Origin: Planctomycetota bacterium
GTDB lineage: Bacteria; Planctomycetota; Phycisphaerae; UBA1845; PWPN01
Direction of reading: 5' to 3'
Assembly: GCA_016209665.1 (NCBI GenBank)
Contig: JACQVT010000201.1
Coordinates: 1-8,414, forward strand
Length of the DNA stretch: 8,414 bases
A program made the translations under genes and the position numbers. The notes beneath the pieces were generated by a model. It was not told the DNA's origin and made no database searches. It saw only the letters and a list, made by a program, of their open reading frames with translations. This document shows, piece after piece, positions 6,441 through 8,414 of the stretch; the first letter of the stretch is position 1, and each line of letters begins with the position of its first letter.

Positions 6441-6446
6441 AGTATA
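6441..6446 (-). promoter_or_regulatory. Candidate -10 box of the GT-C operon
   Basis: TATACT on the minus strand ends 15 nt before ATG 6425. No good -35 box stands 16-18 nt upstream (the best is TGCTGG), so the promoter is weak or uses an activator. The predicted leader is under 10 nt and has no Shine-Dalgarno sequence. Confidence 0.35.
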
Positions 6447-6499
6447 AACGCAACGGCATTTGACCAGCAGATGATGTAGGGCGTTGTTTCCGGAGGACC

Positions 6500-6517
6500 G
6501 CGTCAACTCGTTGACGC
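6500..6517. repeat. Long palindrome/hairpin, GCGTCAAC-tc-GTTGACGC
   Basis: Perfect 8-bp arms around a 2-bp centre. Outer arms GGAGGA (6492-6497) and TCCTCC (6519-6524) also pair, giving a roughly 33-nt nested hairpin with a small bulge. No T-run follows on either strand, so a simple terminator is unlikely. It lies about 75 bp upstream of the GT-C start codon and about 110 bp upstream of the tRNA promoter, in otherwise non-coding sequence. Confidence 0.75.
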
Positions 6518-6545
6518 ATCCTCCCCGGGCAGGTGGCGAAGGAAC

Positions 6546-6559
6546 GGCAACGAGTTGCC
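6546..6559. repeat. Second related palindrome, GGCAAC-ga-GTTGCC
   Basis: Perfect 6-bp arms. Its core CAACGAGTTG is the exact reverse complement of the core CAACTCGTTG of the palindrome at 6500-6517. The centres are 44 bp apart, close to four helical turns, which would suit two operators bound on one face of the DNA. Confidence 0.65.
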
Positions 6560-6624
6560 TTGGTCCTGAAAGCCTCCCGCCACCCCGTGATGCACCTGGA
6601 GTGGCTGTCAGGGCGGGCAGCGGC

Positions 6625-6653
6625 TTGACAATTGTCTAGGCTTATTCGAGAAT
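6625..6653 (+). promoter_or_regulatory. Promoter of tRNA-Gln
   Basis: A perfect TTGACA (6625-6630), a 17-nt spacer, then GAGAAT (6648-6653, four of six consensus bases). A start near 6660 would give about 48 nt of leader before the mature tRNA. The -35 box overlaps a 10-bp palindrome GACAATTGTC (6627-6636). Confidence 0.6.
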
Positions 6654-6707
6654 AGTCGGACAAGTGGCGGGGCGGCTGCGATTCGCGCCCAACCGCCGCA
6701 GACATCT

Positions 6708-6780
6708 TGGGCCGTGGTGCAATTGGTAGCACGCCTGACTCTGGATCAGGAAGTTCTAGGTTCGATTCCTAGCGGCCCAG
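6708..6780 (+). tRNA. trnQ: tRNA-Gln (anticodon CUG)
   Basis: All four arms pair. The acceptor TGGGCCG (6708-6714) pairs with CGGCCCA (6773-6779), and discriminator G is 6780. The D arm GTGC/GCAC has loop AATTGGTA. The anticodon stem CCTGA/TCAGG has loop CTCTGGA, giving CTG at 6741-6743, which reads CAG (glutamine). The T arm CTAGG/CCTAG has loop TTCGATT. CCA is not encoded and must be added. T1-A72 is usual for bacterial tRNA-Gln. It stands alone and is the only structural gene on the plus strand that I can support. tRNA genes are common integration targets, but no second copy of its 3' end is seen in the window. Confidence 0.97.
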
Positions 6781-6995
6781 TCGAAATGTTCCGGCCCATC
6801 CGACCCGCTTCCCGCCCCCGACAACGCCATTTCCCTTTGACTCGCATGTGCCCTTGTCGCCGCACAACCCCACCCGCCGGAACCGGTACGGCCCCAATCC
6901 GGATGTTGCCATGCCAGTCGACCCGCCCTGCCACTTTGAACAGCCTCGCCATCGCGTCACCTGCCTTGCCTTACTCGCCCTTCCGCTTGCGCCAG
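6781..6995. other. Spacer between tRNA-Gln and higBA; no gene seen
   Basis: Frames exist on both strands. The longest minus frame crosses the tRNA and ends in GPLGIEPRTS, the familiar antisense translation of a tRNA T-arm, so I do not accept it. No T-run terminator for the tRNA and no repeat stands out. Confidence 0.5.
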
Positions 6996-7022
6996 GAGGT
7001 CGTCACAGTCTGTGACCACCTC
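6996..7022. repeat. 27-bp imperfect palindrome at the 3' end of higBA
   Basis: GAGGT-c-GTCACAG-t-CTGTGAC-c-ACCTC has 12 of 13 arm positions paired. It begins 2 nt past the higA stop codon. As RNA it is a strong hairpin and may end or protect the higBA message, but no U-run follows on the minus strand. Its inner 16 bp (7002-7017) match the palindrome at 7894-7909, on the other side of higBA, at 14 positions. Confidence 0.8.
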
Positions 7023-7024
7023 TG

Positions 7025-7483
7025 TTATGCGTCCAGGAACAGACCCGGCTCCACCTTGAAGTGCTCGGACAGAATGCGAATGTGCGTCTTGCTCAACTGC
7101 CGGTGGCCGTTGAGGATCAACGACGCCAGCGGCCGGTTGCCCAGCAGTTCGCCCAACTCCTTCTGCGCCATACCGCTTTCGGCCATGAGGTACTTGAGCA
7201 CCTCGACCGGGCGCATCTTGCGGACCTTCATGGCGAAGTGCTCATCGTCGTAGGCCTGCACCACCATCGTCAGCGCGTCGAGGTAGTCCTGCCGGCCGGC
7301 GGTCAGGCTGCCCTCGGGCTGGACCGCCAGCCGGTCGACGATCGCCGCCGCTGCGTCGTACTCCCGCGCGGTGCGGATCGGCCGAAGCGGAAACTCCCGG
7401 ATCAGAGCCAGGTAATCCGCCGCCGGGGCCGCCCGTCGAGAGCCTCGGGGTCGAACGACCGCTCGGTATGCCGTTCTGGTCAT
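7025..7483 (-). CDS. higA: HigA antitoxin, XRE-type helix-turn-helix
   Basis: 152 residues from ATG 7483, with AAGGA about 7 nt upstream. The N-terminal half holds DYLALIREFPLRPIRTAREYDAA, the helical toxin-neutralising segment seen in the E. coli YgjM/HigA and COG5499 type. The C-terminal half (about 93-148) is a Cro/C1-type DNA-binding domain: VLKYLMAESGMAQKELGELLG, then NRPLASLILNGHRQLSKTHIRILSEHF, ending VEPGLFLDA as in YgjM. It should bind and neutralise HigB in the cytoplasm and, with it, repress the operon. The ATG overlaps the higB stop by four bases (ATGA), so translation is coupled. The order is toxin first, as usual for hig loci. The gene looks complete. A strong palindrome follows its stop. 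Confidence 0.9.
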   Translation of the reverse strand: MTRTAYRAVVRPRGSRRAAPAADYLALIREFPLRPIRTAREYDAAAAIVDRLAVQPEGSLTAGRQDYLDALTMVVQAYDDEHFAMKVRKMRPVEVLKYLMAESGMAQKELGELLGNRPLASLILNGHRQLSKTHIRILSEHFKVEPGLFLDA

Positions 7484-7788
7484 AGCGATTCCTTCCAGGT
7501 GCCCTTGCTGTACTCGGCGTGGGTCAGCAGGAGCAAAACGTAGACCCGCTGGCGATTGTAGTGGATCGCCGTCACCAGCCGGCACTTGTTCCCGCCGATG
7601 TTGAACACCGTCACCACCCCGCCGCTGGCCACGTCCATGCCGTCGGCGTGCGGGAAGGCGGCCCGAACGTCTCGAATACTCCGCCATTTCGCCTTGCGGG
7701 CCACGCGATACCACATCATCAGCGGCCCCGCCGCGTCCGGGTGCCGGGCCGCATACTCCACGATCCGCTTGCGAGTAATGACGTTCAT
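7480..7788 (-). CDS. higB: HigB-type mRNA interferase toxin
   Basis: 102 residues from ATG 7788; a further in-frame start at 7821 would add eleven non-conserved residues. It matches the HigB/YgjN toxin family: MNVITRKRIVEYAARHPDAA, KWRSIRDVRAAFPHADGM, then the diagnostic VFNIGGNKCRLVTAIHYNRQ (61-80) and VYVLLLLTHAEYSKGTWK (82-99). The TH-x-EY motif, with Tyr93, carries the residues generally implicated in ribosome-dependent mRNA cleavage. Length and motifs are complete, so the toxin is probably active and kept in check by HigA, whose start overlaps its stop codon. The leader from the predicted start point is about 50 nt, and the ribosome binding site (AGGG, about 5 nt before ATG) is modest. 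Its neighbours are a degenerate ORF6N gene upstream and tRNA-Gln beyond higA. Confidence 0.9.
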   Translation of the reverse strand: MNVITRKRIVEYAARHPDAAGPLMMWYRVARKAKWRSIRDVRAAFPHADGMDVASGGVVTVFNIGGNKCRLVTAIHYNRQRVYVLLLLTHAEYSKGTWKESL

Positions 7789-7841
7789 CGTCCCTGGTCC
7801 GCCGTGGTGAACCTGGTCCACCTTGGCGAACGTAATTCCTA

Positions 7842-7856
7842 GTTACATTATGTAAC
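7842..7856. promoter_or_regulatory. Candidate HigA operator
   Basis: GTTACAT-a-ATGTAAC has perfect 7-bp arms and one central base. It completely covers the -10 box of the higBA promoter, where antitoxin binding would shut the operon off. That HigA binds here is inferred from position. Confidence 0.7.
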
Positions 7857-7875
7857 AAGAGTGATCGGTTGTCAA
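7847..7875 (-). promoter_or_regulatory. higBA promoter
   Basis: On the minus strand TTGACA (7875-7870, perfect) is followed by a 17-nt spacer and CATAAT (7852-7847, five of six). The predicted start is near 7840, about 50 nt before higB. The -35 box contains the stop codon of the ORF6N remnant. Confidence 0.8.
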
Positions 7876-7994
7876 GTCTTTTGGCCGTTCAAGGTCACAA
7901 TTTGTGACCTCAGGTTTCGAGCTTCCTCCCAGGTGAGTTGGAACATGAAGTCTTCCGGAAACCGGTCCAGATTGCGTCTGACTGCTTGGTTCAT
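7872..7994 (-). pseudogene. ORF6N-domain protein remnant
   Basis: Forty codons starting MNQAVRRNLDRFPEDFMF and continuing QLTWEEARNLRSQIVTLNG, then QKT and a stop. This is the core of the ORF6N DNA-binding domain (KilA-N/BRO-like, phage-derived). Complete proteins have about 30 residues before this (RGHKVLLD..DLAALYGVxT-type sequence) and continue after VTL with a KYLPYAFTEQGVAML-type segment and a coiled tail. Here the downstream part is replaced by the higBA promoter. Upstream, sequence to roughly 8035 is only loosely alignable to DLAALYGV and would need frameshifts. The ATG at 7994 is internal and not a real start. It is a decayed mobile-element gene truncated next to the toxin-antitoxin module. 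Confidence 0.82.
7892..7910. repeat. 19-bp perfect palindrome in the ORF6N remnant, upstream of higBA
   Basis: AGGTCACAA-t-TTGTGACCT has perfect 9-bp arms and lies 17 bp upstream of the higBA -35 box. It also encodes the conserved LRSQIVTL stretch of the ORF6N domain, so part of its symmetry may come from coding constraint. Its inner 16 bp recur with two mismatches just after higA. Confidence 0.8.
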
Positions 7995-8201
7995 GGCCTC
8001 GAGAAGACAGCAGACCGGGCGGCGGCACTGGTGGGTACAGTCTTCATGGAGGAGTTGGGAGTCAGTTGTCGCTACGTGGGTGGTGGAGCGATGCATCCAT
8101 TCCGGGTGATGGTCGAACATTCACACGGCCGGAATTGACGGGATGCCCCGCTGCCCGCCATCCTCGACGAAGCGTTCATGTGGGAGCTGTGAGGAGAGGA
8201 C
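7995..8201. other. Non-coding or decayed stretch upstream of the ORF6N remnant
   Basis: No frame on either strand looks like a conserved protein or has a good ribosome binding site. A short plus-strand run DAPLPAILDEAFMWEL with a stop (about 8151-8208) looks protein-like but is closed by a TGA two codons upstream. I read the stretch as a degenerate gene edge, not a gene. Confidence 0.4.
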
Positions 8202-8250
8202 GGGGTTCGGGTTTCGGGGTTCGGGGTTCGGGGCTCGGGATTCGGGGCTC
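8202..8250. repeat. Seven-unit heptamer array, GGGGTTC type
   Basis: Seven consecutive 7-bp units: GGGGTTC, GGGTTTC, GGGGTTC, GGGGTTC, GGGGCTC, GGGATTC, GGGGCTC. Every unit begins with three or four G and ends in C. G-tracts spaced by 3-4 nt make this a textbook G-quadruplex-forming pattern on the plus strand. Antisense frames give PNPEPRTP-like low-complexity peptides that should not be annotated. Confidence 0.9.
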
Positions 8251-8302
8251 CCGTCTGCGCGTCCCGCCGGCGTGGCGAGCGGAGCCGGGAGGCAGGCGGA
8301 AG

Positions 8303-8353
8303 ATGGGCCACAAAAAGCACGACAAGCCACGAAAAAAAGGGAAGAGCGCGTGA
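8303..8353 (+). other. Tiny lysine-rich open frame, 16 codons
   Basis: ATG is preceded by GGCGGAAG and reads MGHKKHDKPRKKGKSA, then TGA. It ends within the hairpin of the adjacent terminator. Such a basic peptide could be real or a leader. However, CACAAAAAGCACGACAAGCC-type DNA is also common as simple intergenic repeat, so I give it low weight. Confidence 0.2.
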
Positions 8354-8370
8354 CGGTGGGCTCTTTTTTT
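8342..8370 (+). terminator. Rho-independent terminator candidate, plus strand
   Basis: AAGAGC (8342-8347), a 12-nt loop and GCTCTT (8360-8365) are followed by an unbroken T-run to 8370. An A-run at 8332-8338 could extend pairing. It would end a rightward transcript; the only plus-strand candidates upstream are the tiny 16-codon frame or a distant transcript. Confidence 0.55.
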
Positions 8371-8395
8371 GCGGCTCTTGAGACTTTTTGCGGCT
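8366..8395. repeat. Short direct repeat TTTTTGCGGCT
   Basis: Two exact 11-bp copies, 8366-8376 and 8385-8395, start 19 bp apart, the first overlapping the terminator T-run. They probably belong to a simple intergenic repeat that continues or decays beyond the window. I see no gene from 8371 to the end. Confidence 0.6.
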
Positions 8396-8414
8396 AACTG
8401 CCTCGGTCTTTGAC

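Noticed and set aside
6708..6780. tRNA-Gln as the attachment site of an integrated element
   Set aside because: No direct repeat of the tRNA 3' end is present and the only recombinase is a distant, broken fragment.
6746..6952. A 68-codon minus-strand frame ending in GPLGIEPRTS
   Set aside because: Its end is the antisense of tRNA-Gln, a well-known false annotation.
6996..7910. Chromosomal integron cassette with attC sites around higBA
   Set aside because: The flanking palindromes are short, symmetrical and lack RYYYAAC/GTTRRRY cores; no integron integrase is in the window.
1..8414. CRISPR array or insertion-sequence element
   Set aside because: No spaced direct repeats of CRISPR type, no DDE transposase and no terminal inverted repeats with target duplications were found.

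Overview
The window is about 8.4 kb of GC-rich bacterial DNA that looks like a planctomycete or a close, probably uncultured, relative. The taxonomic call is an inference. It rests on four things: a tandem palindromic repeat reading DRLEAGPT on one strand and GTGFQPV on the other, a degenerate GGGGTTC heptamer array, an ATGACGA-rich spacer, and an ORF6N remnant. From general familiarity I associate all four with Planctomycetota intergenic and mobile DNA. Apart from tRNA-Gln and the right-end terminator, every gene I can support lies on the minus strand.

Left end (1-1321): genetic wreckage of a mobile or defence region. A TPR-protein fragment runs off the left edge. It is joined out of frame to the first ~218 codons of a type III restriction/helicase (Res) subunit, cut just after its Walker A motif. 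Upstream of Res is only the C-terminal catalytic part of a tyrosine recombinase. No methyltransferase is present.

Centre-left (1483-4157): an intact three-gene sulfane-sulfur operon, transcribed leftward. It has an ArsR-type repressor, a YgaP-like membrane rhodanese, and a CoA-disulfide/persulfide reductase fused to a second rhodanese. The genes are 1 and 4 nt apart. A strong promoter with a perfect 16-bp operator between its -35 and -10 boxes lies almost on the repressor start codon, so the message is probably leaderless. The reductase carries two tandem in-frame copies of a 30-bp palindromic repeat.

Centre-right (4202-6425): an overlapping pair of membrane-protein genes. One is a GT-C-fold glycosyltransferase and the other is a polytopic protein of unknown function. 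Together they suggest lipid-linked sugar transfer at the envelope.

Right (6426-8414): a spacer with two related palindromes, then tRNA-Gln(CUG) with its promoter on the plus strand. Next is a higBA toxin-antitoxin module with a good promoter and operator, flanked by two near-identical GTCACA/TGTGAC palindromes. A 40-codon ORF6N-domain remnant abuts it; its stop codon sits inside the higBA -35 box. The last ~420 bp hold a G-rich heptamer array, a tiny lysine-rich ORF and a plausible rho-independent terminator, but no convincing gene.
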